Made by a program: the position numbers and the translations under genes. A stretch of DNA of 64,000 bases from Marinomonas sp. IMCC 4694 (lineage in GTDB: Bacteria; Pseudomonadota; Gammaproteobacteria; Pseudomonadales; Marinomonadaceae), in assembly GCF_008122525.1 (NCBI RefSeq), contig NZ_VSRV01000001.1:868001-932000 (forward strand). Reading direction: 5' to 3'. Below are positions 52,428-62,028 of this stretch, piece by piece; positions within the stretch are counted from its first letter, which is position 1; every line of letters starts with the position of its first letter. A model generated the notes under the pieces. It had not been told where the DNA came from, did no database searches, and was given only the letters and a program-made list of their open reading frames with translations.

Positions 52428-54677
52428 ATGGTAACGGTTAGAAAAGATCACCCTGTTTTAGAAGATGGCAGTGTCGATATTGATGCGTGGATGGGGCATT
52501 TTTCTCATCTGATCGATGACAGTGCTCGCGTTCCAGTACGAATGGCGTGTGAATTAGCGCGTCAAGCGGAATTGCAATGCGCTCGTCCCTCGTATTGGGG
52601 GGCGCAAGCGAGTACTTTTCGCGCAGGACTGGAGATGGTTGAAATTTTATCCGGTTTTCGGGCGGATCAAGACTCCCTTGTCGCCGCGGCGCTGTATCGC
52701 GTGGTACGCGAAGATCAGTTGCCTATTACGCGAGTCACCGACATGTTTGGTCGTAAAGTCTCTTCGATTATTGAAGGGGTCATACGCATGGGGGAGGTGT
52801 CTAAAAACCTCACTGCAGATACCGCCGTCGAAGTATTAGGTCGCAGTGATAATCAGCTAGAATCGCTGCGTAAAATGCTGGTGTCTATCATTGACGATGT
52901 CCGTGTGGTACTCATTAAGTTGGCCGAGCGCGCGTGTGCGATCAAAGAAGCCAAACATCAGGACGAAGCGCGTCGAGTTGCCGTTGCCTTAGAAGTGCAA
53001 AGTGTGTATGCCCCGCTGGCGCATCGATTAGGTATTGGTCACATCAAATGGGAGCTTGAAGACCTTTCCTTTCGTTATTTATACCCCTCAGATTACAAAC
53101 GAATTGCTAACTGGTTGGATGAAAAACGTCTAGACCGCCAGCAGTTTATTGACGACGTAATTCAGCTTTTAGATGAACGCCTTAAAAACATCAATATTCA
53201 CGCTGACTTGATGGGTAGAGCCAAACATATCTACAGTATTTGGCGCAAGATGAAGCGTAAAAACATCGGCTTCGATGAAGTATACGACGTAAGAGCCGTT
53301 CGTATTTTGGTTGATCAGCCAATGGAATGTTATGGCGTGTTGGGGGTTGTGCATAATTTATGGCGCCCCATTCCGCAAGAGTTTGATGATTACATAAGTA
53401 ACCCCAAAACCAATGGTTATCAGTCGTTACACACGGCGGTAATCGGACCGCAAGGTCGTGCATTGGAAATCCAAATTCGTACTCATAAAATGCATGAAGA
53501 TGCGGAGTTAGGTGTTTGCGCCCACTGGAAATACAAGGGTACAGATTTAAGCTCAAACAGCTCCAGTTACGAAGAAAAGCTACAGTGGCTGAGAACTATT
53601 CTGGATTTTCATGAAGTGCAGGGCGACTTGGAGTCGCTGTCTGAGCAGGTTCGAAGTGACATTGAGCAAGATCGTATCTATGTGTTTACCCCTGATGGGC
53701 ACGTGGTGGATTTGCCCATCAACGCCACCGCAGTGGATTTTGCGTATCGTGTGCATACCGAAATTGGTCATCGATGCCGTGGCGCGAAGGTCAACGGTAA
53801 GATCATTTCCTTGGTTACTCAGCTCAAAACCGGCGACAAGGTTGAAATACTTACCACCAGAGAAGGTGGACCTAGCCGTGATTGGCTTCATCCTACGCTT
53901 GGGTATGTTCAAACCAACCGAGCCAGAGCTAAAATACAGAATTGGTTTCGTAAAGAAGATCGCGAAAAGAACTTAGAAGCGGGCAAAAACTTATTAGACA
54001 AGCAGTTAAAGCGTCTTGGTCTTGAAGACAATCGCATTGATCTGCAAGCGATCTCGTCACGTTTTAATTTTTCCTATGCGGATGAGGTATACGTAGCGCT
54101 GGGCGCAGGGGACATTCAATTAGCTCGTGTATTAAGAGTGATTGATGACTTTTACAGTCTCAACGGCGAAACGGCGGCGCCGCGACCTATTCGCCTGAAA
54201 AAAAGCCGCCATAAATCATCTGACAATGACATTCATATTTTAGGCGTAGGCAAACTTCTTACCCAGATGGCGAAGTGCTGTACGCCTATCCCGGGGGATG
54301 ACATTGTGGGCTTTATTACCCAAGGGCGTGGTGTGTCGGTTCATCGCCAAGATTGTATCAATATCGTACAGTTAGGGCTGGATGAGCCCGAACGCATTAT
54401 CGATGTGAGCTGGGGTGAAGAGTTAGACAATCAATACCCGGTTAACATTCAGGTCGAAGCTTACGACCGTACAGGGCTGTTAAACGACATTACTAGCTTG
54501 TTGGCAAACGAAAAAGTGAATTTATTGTCGATGAATACGCTATCCGCTAAAGAAAACCATACCGCGTGTATTCGCTTTACTATTGAGGTTGGCGAGCTGA
54601 GTGTGTTAAGCAAATTGCTGCATCGTATTAATCAATTGCCCAATGTGTTGAATGTGTTCAGAGAGCGTGATTTTTGA
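52428..54677 (+). CDS. relA: GTP pyrophosphokinase RelA
   Basis: About 749 residues: a degenerate hydrolase domain (the HD motif is replaced, reading ALYRVVREDQ), a ppGpp synthetase domain (YDVRAVRILV, YISNPKTNGYQSLHTAV), TGS (YVFTPDGHVVDLP), a zinc-type region with CC at TQMAKCCTPIPGDD, and a C-terminal ACT domain. It senses uncharged tRNA on stalled ribosomes. ATG 52428 with GGGAGG upstream is preferred to the TTG at 52413. It overlaps mazG by four bases. Confidence 0.96.
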   Translation: MVTVRKDHPVLEDGSVDIDAWMGHFSHLIDDSARVPVRMACELARQAELQCARPSYWGAQASTFRAGLEMVEILSGFRADQDSLVAAALYRVVREDQLPITRVTDMFGRKVSSIIEGVIRMGEVSKNLTADTAVEVLGRSDNQLESLRKMLVSIIDDVRVVLIKLAERACAIKEAKHQDEARRVAVALEVQSVYAPLAHRLGIGHIKWELEDLSFRYLYPSDYKRIANWLDEKRLDRQQFIDDVIQLLDERLKNINIHADLMGRAKHIYSIWRKMKRKNIGFDEVYDVRAVRILVDQPMECYGVLGVVHNLWRPIPQEFDDYISNPKTNGYQSLHTAVIGPQGRALEIQIRTHKMHEDAELGVCAHWKYKGTDLSSNSSSYEEKLQWLRTILDFHEVQGDLESLSEQVRSDIEQDRIYVFTPDGHVVDLPINATAVDFAYRVHTEIGHRCRGAKVNGKIISLVTQLKTGDKVEILTTREGGPSRDWLHPTLGYVQTNRARAKIQNWFRKEDREKNLEAGKNLLDKQLKRLGLEDNRIDLQAISSRFNFSYADEVYVALGAGDIQLARVLRVIDDFYSLNGETAAPRPIRLKKSRHKSSDNDIHILGVGKLLTQMAKCCTPIPGDDIVGFITQGRGVSVHRQDCINIVQLGLDEPERIIDVSWGEELDNQYPVNIQVEAYDRTGLLNDITSLLANEKVNLLSMNTLSAKENHTACIRFTIEVGELSVLSKLLHRINQLPNVLNVFRERDF

Positions 54678-55516
54678 GCGAGTCAGCCGTTTTGATAGAG
54701 CCAATGAGCAAACTCAAGCACCTAATGCGTTGTTTGCGTGATAAGCGGTTTGGCTGTGCTTGGGATCAAAAACAAACCTACAAAAGTATTGCGCCTTATA
54801 CCCTTGAAGAAGCTTACGAAGTGCTGGATGCGATTGAGCGAGAAGACTTTGATCACTTAAAAGAAGAGCTAGGCGACTTGCTGTTCCAGGTGATTTTTTA
54901 CGCACAAATCGCAGAAGAGGAGCAGCGTTTCACCTTTGACGACATTGCCGATGGTATTGTTGAAAAGATGTTGCGTCGTCATCCTCATGTATTCCCAGAG
55001 GCTGATCTTACTCGTTTTGGCGAGCCAACTACGTTAACCGATCAACAAATTTCTGAGCAATGGCAGCATATTAAGGCTCAAGAGAAAGCGAACCAAAAGC
55101 CCCGAAAAGGCGTTGTAGATGAAAGCCGTCTTGATGCCATACCAAGGTCAATGCCGGCGCTTATGCAGGCCGTCAAAATTCAGCAGAGTGTTTCAAAAGT
55201 CGGCTTTGATTGGTCCGATATTGCACCAGTTTTTGACAAGATCCGAGAAGAACTTGATGAACTGGAAGACGCGATAAAAGAACAAGATACAGTGCACGTA
55301 GAAGAGGAAATGGGGGACGTGCTGTTTGCCGTGTCTAATCTGGCACGACATCTTAACGTGTCGCCCGATGTTGCATTGAATAAAACGAATGAAAAGTTTC
55401 GCCGCCGCTTTGGTAGAATCGAAGCCTTGGTGGCCGCACAGGATAAAAAATTAACAGATTGCTCTCTGCAAGAGTTGGATTATTATTGGGACCAGGCCAA
55501 GCGTGAAGGCTTGTAG
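54674..55516 (+). CDS. mazG: Nucleoside triphosphate pyrophosphohydrolase MazG
   Basis: A 280-residue protein with two MazG-type helical modules. The first has the metal-binding LEEAYEVLDAIEREDFDHLKEELGDLLFQV series; the second has EEMGDVLFAVSNLARHLN. It hydrolyses NTPs, including (p)ppGpp-related pools in E. coli. TTG 54674 overlaps the relA stop; ATG 54704 is a plausible start that better matches family N-termini. Order relA-mazG is widely kept. Confidence 0.94.
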   Translation: MSESAVLIEPMSKLKHLMRCLRDKRFGCAWDQKQTYKSIAPYTLEEAYEVLDAIEREDFDHLKEELGDLLFQVIFYAQIAEEEQRFTFDDIADGIVEKMLRRHPHVFPEADLTRFGEPTTLTDQQISEQWQHIKAQEKANQKPRKGVVDESRLDAIPRSMPALMQAVKIQQSVSKVGFDWSDIAPVFDKIREELDELEDAIKEQDTVHVEEEMGDVLFAVSNLARHLNVSPDVALNKTNEKFRRRFGRIEALVAAQDKKLTDCSLQELDYYWDQAKREGL

Positions 55517-55583
55517 CTTTGATGTTTGATTGGGTCAAAAAGAACGTTTTAAACGATGTTGTTGGCAACATTAGGAGGGTTAA

Positions 55584-58214
55584 GTGAGTGATCGACAGGC
55601 GTCATTACGTGAAAATGTTAGGTTGCTAGGAGACTGTCTTGGCGAAAGCATGAGCAATCATTTAGGGGCGGGTTTTCTTGAGAAAATAGAGAATATTCGG
55701 TTGTTGTCGAAAGATGGGCGCCAGTCTGGTGATTCGGCGGCACTGATTCAAGCGTTGGAAGCGCTGGATGATAAAGAAATTGTTCCTGTAGCTCGAGCTT
55801 TTAACCAGTTTTTGAATCTGTCCAATATTGCAGAGCAGTATCATCGTGTTCACCGTCGTCGTACCAATGAAAGCCTTGGTGTGTACCATAACCCCGTTGG
55901 CGATTTATTGGCTCGATTGGATAAGAGAAACTTCAGTGCCGATGACATGCTGGCGTCTTTGCAGTCCCAGTCGATCGAGTTAGTTTTAACGGCTCACCCA
56001 ACAGAGGTGGTACGCCGTTCACTTATTCGCAAATACGACAATATTTCCAGTGAACTTGAAGCCCTCGACAAAGACAACATCTTGCCTTTGGAAGAGACTA
56101 AACACGTCCGACGTCTGAAAGAAATTATCACGCAGGCGTGGCATACCGATGAGATTCGTGAAGATCGTCCGACGCCTGTAGATGAAGCAAAGTGGGGTTT
56201 TGCGGTCATTGAGCAGTCTTTGTGGCAAGCCGTTCCGCGTTTCTTTCGTCAATTGGATGAGCAGTTTAGCGAGTTCTCAAAGGCTGAGCGTTTACCTTTA
56301 GACTTGGCTCCGATTCGTTTTGCTACTTGGATGGGTGGTGACCGTGATGGAAATCCGAATGTTACCCATAAAGTGACCCGAGAGGTGACCTTGTTGGCGC
56401 GTTGGATGGCGGCTGATCTTTACATCAAAGACTTAAATAATTTACGGGCTGAGTTTTCGATGACGCAATGTAATGCAGCGTTGCGAGAGCGCGTGGGCAA
56501 CAGTGCTCAGCCATACCGTGAAGTATTAAGACACTTAGAAAATAAAATGTTGGCGACCAAAAATTGGGCTAAAGCCTGTTTGGATGGTAAGCCGACGTCG
56601 AATGATGACATTTTCTTAGACATTCAAGAGCTGACGGACGATTTGATTCTGTGTTACCAATCTTTATTAGATTGCGGCATGAAAGTGATCGCGAATGGAT
56701 CCTTATTAGATCTTATTCGGTGTGCGGCGACATTTGGCGCCACCTTAGTGCGTTTGGATGTTCGCCAGGATGCGTCTCGTCATATCGATGCATTGTCGGC
56801 CATTACACGTTTCTACGGTTTGGGGGATTATGCGGAATGGGATGAAGCGTCTCGACAAGCCTTTTTGTTGACCGAATTAAATTCAAAACGCCCACTTTTA
56901 CCCATGGAGTGGACGCCAACGGCCGAAGTCAGAGAAGTGCTTGATACTTTCTTGATGATTGCTGAAGGTCAGAAAAATTCGTTTGGTTCCTACGTTATCT
57001 CCATGGCCAGCGCACCGTCGGATGTCTTGGCGGTGGCCTTGATGTTGAAAGAATCCGGCGTCAGCTTTCCTATGCGTATCGTGCCTTTGTTTGAAACGCT
57101 CGCGGATTTAGACAATGCCGAGCCTATCATAGAGCAGCTTTTCTCGTTACCTTGGTACAAAGCGTACATTGATGGCCGTCAAGAAGTCATGATCGGATAT
57201 TCGGATTCCGCCAAAGACGCAGGGCAAATTGCGGCGACATGGGGGCAATATCGCGCACAAGAAGCATTGACTCGACTCTGTAAAAAACACGGAATTCATT
57301 TGACCTTGTTTCATGGTCGTGGCGGCACCGTAGGTCGTGGCGGCGGTCCAGCGCACGTGGCGATTTTGTCTCAGCCGCCTGGCTCGGTGAATGGTGCCAT
57401 TCGTGTGACAGAGCAAGGAGAGATGATCCGTTTCAAATTTGGTATTCCTGATATCGCTGTGCGCTCGCTGGAACTTTATTGTTCCGCTGTGATGGAAGCG
57501 TCTTTGATTCCAGCCGAACCGCCTAAAGAAGAATGGCGCGCTATTATGGATGAAATGGCTGAAGTGGGGATGAACCAGTATCGTTCTATTGTTTGGGGAC
57601 ACGAAGACTTCGTTCCTTATTTTAGAGCGACCACACCGGAGCAAGAGTTAGCAAAATTACCATTGGGTTCCCGACCCGCACGTCGCCGTTCTGATGGTGG
57701 GGTTGAAAGCTTACGTGCTATCCCGTGGATTTTTGCGTGGATGCAAATTCGCCTTATGTTGCCTGCCTGGTTAGGTGCAGAAAGCGCATTGGAGCAAGCT
57801 GTTGAATCGGGTAATTTGGAAAAATTACGTGAGATGCATAAAAAGTGGCCGTTTTTTGGTGCTTATTTGGATATGCTCGACATGGTATTGGCAAAGGCCG
57901 AGCCTGAAATTGCTGAGTACTATGAAAAACGTCTTGTCGGCGACGAGTTGCAGGGGTTAGGGCGCTTGTTGCGCGGTAAACTCAAGCAGGTCAGTGAATT
58001 GGTGAGAATGCTTAAAAAGCAAGAAAGACTGATTGATGATAACAAGACCATTCGTCAATCTATCGATGTAAGAAACCCCTACATCGACCCTTTGCACTAT
58101 TTACAAGCTGAGCTTTTGTACCGCAGCCGTAAAGGTGAAGAGAATGCCGAAGTGAATAAAGCGTTGATGATTACTATGGCAGGCATTGCCAGTGGTATGC
58201 AAAATACGGGCTAA
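55584..58214 (+). CDS. ppc: Phosphoenolpyruvate carboxylase
   Basis: An 876-residue anaplerotic enzyme making oxaloacetate from PEP and bicarbonate. The catalytic His lies in LVLTAHPTEVVRR (about residue 138), the lysine/arginine loop FHGRGGTVGRGGGP is at about 575-588, and the C-terminal NTG ending is typical. The start is GTG 55584 with AGGAGGGT upstream. It lies downstream of mazG by 67 bases. Confidence 0.97.
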   Translation: MSDRQASLRENVRLLGDCLGESMSNHLGAGFLEKIENIRLLSKDGRQSGDSAALIQALEALDDKEIVPVARAFNQFLNLSNIAEQYHRVHRRRTNESLGVYHNPVGDLLARLDKRNFSADDMLASLQSQSIELVLTAHPTEVVRRSLIRKYDNISSELEALDKDNILPLEETKHVRRLKEIITQAWHTDEIREDRPTPVDEAKWGFAVIEQSLWQAVPRFFRQLDEQFSEFSKAERLPLDLAPIRFATWMGGDRDGNPNVTHKVTREVTLLARWMAADLYIKDLNNLRAEFSMTQCNAALRERVGNSAQPYREVLRHLENKMLATKNWAKACLDGKPTSNDDIFLDIQELTDDLILCYQSLLDCGMKVIANGSLLDLIRCAATFGATLVRLDVRQDASRHIDALSAITRFYGLGDYAEWDEASRQAFLLTELNSKRPLLPMEWTPTAEVREVLDTFLMIAEGQKNSFGSYVISMASAPSDVLAVALMLKESGVSFPMRIVPLFETLADLDNAEPIIEQLFSLPWYKAYIDGRQEVMIGYSDSAKDAGQIAATWGQYRAQEALTRLCKKHGIHLTLFHGRGGTVGRGGGPAHVAILSQPPGSVNGAIRVTEQGEMIRFKFGIPDIAVRSLELYCSAVMEASLIPAEPPKEEWRAIMDEMAEVGMNQYRSIVWGHEDFVPYFRATTPEQELAKLPLGSRPARRRSDGGVESLRAIPWIFAWMQIRLMLPAWLGAESALEQAVESGNLEKLREMHKKWPFFGAYLDMLDMVLAKAEPEIAEYYEKRLVGDELQGLGRLLRGKLKQVSELVRMLKKQERLIDDNKTIRQSIDVRNPYIDPLHYLQAELLYRSRKGEENAEVNKALMITMAGIASGMQNTG

Positions 58215-58357
58215 ACATCGATTTGGTTGATAAATGCTCAGTATGAGCAAGAAACGGATAAAAAACAGCATGTAAATTTGCATAAGGGATGGCTGCTTGG
58301 GTATGCTTGGCGACAACTCAATTTTTAGTATGCAACAGTGTTGTCTGGTATTTTATA

Positions 58358-58377
58358 GGTGCGTCTGATGATGCACC
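58358..58377 (+). promoter_or_regulatory. Hairpin in the adk leader
   Basis: GGTGCGTC (58358-58365) pairs with GATGCACC (58370-58377), with one G-T pair and loop TGAT, about 60 bases upstream of adk. A smaller perfect hairpin, TGCTCA-GTA-TGAGCA, at 58235-58249 just after ppc lacks a T tract. Function is not known. Confidence 0.4.
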
Positions 58378-58439
58378 AATAAAATGCTGTGTCAGTCTCT
58401 CTTGCTCGATCATTTTACGCTGTCTTTTGGAGATTTTTT

Positions 58440-59096
58440 ATGCGAGTAATTTTATTAGGTGCGCCTGGCGCAGGCAAAGGTACTCAGGCTCAATTTATTA
58501 CGGAAGCGTTTGGCATCCCGCAGATCTCAACAGGCGACATGTTGCGTGCAGCAGTCAAAGCAGGCAGTGAGATGGGGTTAAAAGCCAAAGCTGTAATGGA
58601 TGCCGGTCAGCTTGTTTCTGATGATATTATTATTGGCTTAGTTAAAGAGCGATTGAATCAAGACGATTGTGCCAATGGTGCATTATTTGATGGCTTTCCA
58701 CGAACTATTCCTCAGGCCGATGCGCTTAAAGAGGCGGGTGTGGCGATTGACTACGTCGTTGAAATTGATGTGGCTGATGAAGAGATTGTTCAACGTATGA
58801 GTGGTCGTCGTGTGCATGAAGAATCTGGTCGTACCTACCACCTTGTGTACAACCCACCAAAAGTGACAGGCAAGGACGATGTGACAGGCGATGATCTTGT
58901 TCAGCGTGCCGATGACACCGAGGAAACGGTGCGTTTGCGCTTAGGTGTGTATCATGATCAAACCGCGCCACTGATTGGTTATTATCAAGATTGGTTAAAA
59001 GCCGACGCAACCACCGCCCCTCAGTTCGTCAAAGTAAACGGTGTGGGTGACTTAAATAACATTAAACAAAGTTTATTAGACTCTTTGAAGGCTTAA
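58440..59096 (+). CDS. adk: Adenylate kinase
   Basis: A 218-residue long-form adenylate kinase: P-loop GAPGAGKGTQ (7-16), DGFPRT near residue 84, and a LID domain in the middle. The LID lacks the four-cysteine zinc site of Gram-positive enzymes. It interconverts AMP, ATP and ADP. ATG 58440 with GGAG upstream is chosen. It precedes tsaB by seven bases. Confidence 0.97.
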   Translation: MRVILLGAPGAGKGTQAQFITEAFGIPQISTGDMLRAAVKAGSEMGLKAKAVMDAGQLVSDDIIIGLVKERLNQDDCANGALFDGFPRTIPQADALKEAGVAIDYVVEIDVADEEIVQRMSGRRVHEESGRTYHLVYNPPKVTGKDDVTGDDLVQRADDTEETVRLRLGVYHDQTAPLIGYYQDWLKADATTAPQFVKVNGVGDLNNIKQSLLDSLKA

Positions 59097-59103
59097 TTCA
59101 TCC

Positions 59104-59811
59104 ATGTCGATTATTTTGGCTTTGGACACTTCAACACCAGCGTGTTCGGTGGCGTTGAATATAAATGGCGTCGTGTTAGAAGATTTTCGCATGGCGCCTC
59201 GTATGCACAATGATCTGATTTTGCCTATGGTGGATCAGATTTTGAATCAAGCCGGTTTGCAGCTGTCAGACCTTGATGCCATTGCCTTTGGTTGTGGTCC
59301 TGGGTCTTTTACCGGCTTGAGAATCAGTGCCGGTGTGGTGCAGGGGCTTGCTTTTGGTGCCGATTTACCTGTCGTTCCAGTGTCTACCTTGGCGGCACTG
59401 TCATTAGAGGCGTTCCAAAAAACGGGTCAACAAAATTGGCTTGCGGCGTTAGATGCTCGTATGGGAGAAATCTATTTAGGTGGCTATCGTGTAACAAAAG
59501 ACGATGGCCAATATGAAATAGACTCTTTAATTGATGAGTGTGTGGTGAAGCCTGGCGCATTGTCGGTTTTGCCTGAGTCTTATAACGGTGTCGGTTCCGG
59601 TTGGTGTTACGCTGATACTTTGAGTGCATTGCTTCCAGAAAAACCCGCTCATATTCTAGTGGATTGCGCGCCACGAGCGGCCTGTATTGCTGAGCTCGGT
59701 GCGCTGTCCTTTGCTAAAGGGCATTCAGTGTCCGCTTACGTTGCCATTCCAACCTATTTAAGAGACGAGATTAGCTGGGAAAAACAAGCACCTCGTGTAG
59801 GGAAACGTTGA
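59104..59811 (+). CDS. tsaB: tRNA t6A37 synthesis protein TsaB
   Basis: A 235-residue ASKHA-fold protein (ALDTSTPACSVALN, GCGPGSFTGLRI, LAALDARMGEIYLGGY). TsaB binds TsaD and TsaE for threonylcarbamoyl-A37 on tRNA. It follows adk closely and is followed by uppP four bases later, suggesting one transcript. Confidence 0.95.
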   Translation: MSIILALDTSTPACSVALNINGVVLEDFRMAPRMHNDLILPMVDQILNQAGLQLSDLDAIAFGCGPGSFTGLRISAGVVQGLAFGADLPVVPVSTLAALSLEAFQKTGQQNWLAALDARMGEIYLGGYRVTKDDGQYEIDSLIDECVVKPGALSVLPESYNGVGSGWCYADTLSALLPEKPAHILVDCAPRAACIAELGALSFAKGHSVSAYVAIPTYLRDEISWEKQAPRVGKR

Positions 59812-59815
59812 TTGT

Positions 59816-60616
59816 ATGTTGTGGTATCACATTGTATTTCTAGCCGTAATTCAGGGGCTGACCGAGTTTCTGCCTATCTCCAGCTCGGCGCATTTGATTT
59901 TACCGGCTCAATTGCTTGATTGGCCAGATCAAGGCTTGGCGTTTGATGTTGCGGTGCATGTAGGCACTTTAGTGGCTATTGTTGGTTATTTCAGACAGGA
60001 TATTTGGCAAATTATCGTCGCATGGTGTGTGTCATTGAGAACACGCCGATCAACGCCAAACAGCCGATTGGCTTGGTGGATCTGTATTGCGACCTTGCCA
60101 GCGGGCATTGCAGGCTTTTTGTTTGATGATTTTATCAGTCATCACTTACGCTCTGTAGAGGTCATCGCCTATACAACAATAGGTTTTGGTGTCTTGTTGT
60201 GGTTATCTGATCGCTTTGGTGCAGCAACAAAATCGGAAGCAGATTTTGGTATTAAAAGCGTGTTGTACATTGGTGCTGCTCAAGCGCTTGCTTTAATACC
60301 GGGCACGTCTCGATCAGGCATTACCATGACAGCCGCGCGCTCATTGGGTTTTACTCGGGAAAGTGCGGCTAAATTTTCGTTTTTGCTCTCCATTCCGCTT
60401 ATCTTAGCCGCCGGTGGCTTGAAGTCGGTGGAGCTTATATCTTCAAACGCCACGGTAGATTGGGTCAGCATTGGAATGGGCGTATTATTGTCTGCAATCA
60501 GCGCGTACTTGTGTATTTATTTGTTTTTAAAATGGTTGAACACCATCGGATTTTTCCCCTTTTTTGTTTATAGAATGCTCTTAGGCTCGATTTTATTGCT
60601 GATGGTGTATTTATAA
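59816..60616 (+). CDS. uppP: Undecaprenyl-diphosphatase
   Basis: A 266-residue inner-membrane phosphatase of the BacA family with about seven helices. The catalytic segments LTEFLPISSSAHLI (15-28) and PGTSRSGITMTAARSLGF are intact. It recycles undecaprenyl diphosphate for peptidoglycan and O-antigen synthesis and gives basal bacitracin resistance. Four bases separate it from tsaB. Confidence 0.97.
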   Translation: MLWYHIVFLAVIQGLTEFLPISSSAHLILPAQLLDWPDQGLAFDVAVHVGTLVAIVGYFRQDIWQIIVAWCVSLRTRRSTPNSRLAWWICIATLPAGIAGFLFDDFISHHLRSVEVIAYTTIGFGVLLWLSDRFGAATKSEADFGIKSVLYIGAAQALALIPGTSRSGITMTAARSLGFTRESAAKFSFLLSIPLILAAGGLKSVELISSNATVDWVSIGMGVLLSAISAYLCIYLFLKWLNTIGFFPFFVYRMLLGSILLLMVYL

Positions 60617-60707
60617 ATGACGTCTTTTATTTTGAACCTATGCCATTAAGCGCTTATCTTATTAGTGAGTGCTTACTTTTTCATTATCATTTTAGGAATC
60701 ACTGCGG

Positions 60708-61508
60708 TTGCGACATTCTATAGCGGTTGCCACAAACGATAAGATATTCGAGTCAGAAGCACGGTCTTTGGCGATGTCATTGGGTTTGGTGTTCTTATCG
60801 CTGAATGTGCCGATAAAATTCGTGACCCAGTACGACTATTTGATATTGAAAACGCAGGATGGTATCGCCATTGCCAAAACAGGCAAAGGCGCTCCCAAAC
60901 CGGTTTGTGTTGACTTCACCTCTGGTGCGGCCGATCACAGAAGACGATTTGGCGGTGGTAAGGGTCAAGACATTGCCAAAGCTGTTGGTTTAAATAAGCG
61001 TCCTGGTCTTTCTGTATTGGATGCGACGGCAGGATTGGGTCGAGATGCCTTTGTATTGGCTTGTTTAGGTTGTTCTGTTTCCCTGTGTGAACGAGTAAAC
61101 TTTGTGCGAGCTATGTTAGAGGATGGCTTGTATCGAGGCACTTTTTACCATGAAGTGGCGGATATTGTAGCGAACATGCACTTGCTTGATACGGATATCA
61201 AAGGCGTTGATTCTGGTTCGCAGTTTGATGTGGTGTATTTAGACCCAATGTACCCTCATATGGACAAATCTTCTGCGGCGGCCAAAAAAGAAATGGCTTT
61301 TTTTAGGGATTTAGTGGGGCAGGATTTGGATGCCGACGCACTTTTGCCGCATGCGTTACGGTTAGCGCAATATCGAGTGGTTGTAAAGCGCCCTAAAGGC
61401 GCTCCTTTTTTAAATCATGCCAAGCCGACGTATCAATTGGAAGGTAAGTCGGGGCGGTTTGATATTTATGTTTTGAAATCCCTCGACTCATTGCACGCCG
61501 TTAGATAG
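60708..61508 (+). CDS. rsmJ: 16S rRNA (guanine-1516-N2)-methyltransferase RsmJ
   Basis: A 266-residue methyltransferase: SAM motif LDATAGLGRDAFVLACLGC (about 103-121), catalytic VYLDPMYPH, and VVVKRPKGAPFL near the end. It modifies G1516 of 16S rRNA. TTG 60708, preceded by AGGAA, is the likely start, as no ATG lies near the N-terminus. It lies 92 bases after uppP. Confidence 0.92.
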   Translation: MRHSIAVATNDKIFESEARSLAMSLGLVFLSLNVPIKFVTQYDYLILKTQDGIAIAKTGKGAPKPVCVDFTSGAADHRRRFGGGKGQDIAKAVGLNKRPGLSVLDATAGLGRDAFVLACLGCSVSLCERVNFVRAMLEDGLYRGTFYHEVADIVANMHLLDTDIKGVDSGSQFDVVYLDPMYPHMDKSSAAAKKEMAFFRDLVGQDLDADALLPHALRLAQYRVVVKRPKGAPFLNHAKPTYQLEGKSGRFDIYVLKSLDSLHAVR

Positions 61509-61527
61509 ATTTGTACGAGATAGAATA

Positions 61528-61740
61528 TCAATAATGCGGTGGTCTATCGCCGTCATGAATGGGCTGTTGTTGGCGGTACGACTCCAATTGGTTACCCAGT
61601 AAAACCAGCTTTTCCCTCATTAATAACAGGTCTTTTTGTTGGCTGATAAGTGCTTGGTTTAAGTTGTCTATTGTGTCTTCTTGAAATTGCATTTTAAACT
61701 CTAATTCGTCTATTCGCTGGTTGATTTGTGAGGTGTTCAT
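61528..61740 (-). CDS. slyX: SlyX family protein
   Basis: A 70-residue protein, mostly one coiled coil (INQRIDELEFKMQFQEDTID, then NQALISQQKDLLLMREKLV), with the closing DRPPHY of the SlyX family. Function is unknown. It is convergent with rsmJ, the stops 20 bases apart. Confidence 0.9.
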   Translation of the reverse strand: MNTSQINQRIDELEFKMQFQEDTIDNLNQALISQQKDLLLMREKLVLLGNQLESYRQQQPIHDGDRPPHY

Positions 61741-62028
61741 AGAGGCCTTCTGTGTGTTAACCTTACTAGGCTAAATTCGTATTTTATGAGCGATTCTTTA
61801 CAGAAAACTGACGCTAACACGGGTTGTTTAATGTTCAAGAGTGGCGTGAAAATTGCTCCGATAAGAAGTTAAGTATTTTACTACTATCTTCTTTGGCTTC
61901 ACACAGTGATTTTAGAAAGAGTTTAGTAAAACGATTTATTTATTCACTTTTGTACTACTACGAAGCGTATTTTTTAAAAGTAGGCTTTGCTTCACTATAA
62001 TATTTAATTTAATAAGAGAAAGACTGTT

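Noticed and set aside
52428..55516. relA-mazG as a toxin-antitoxin mazEF locus
   Set aside because: MazG here is the housekeeping pyrophosphohydrolase; no mazE or mazF frame lies between or beside these genes.
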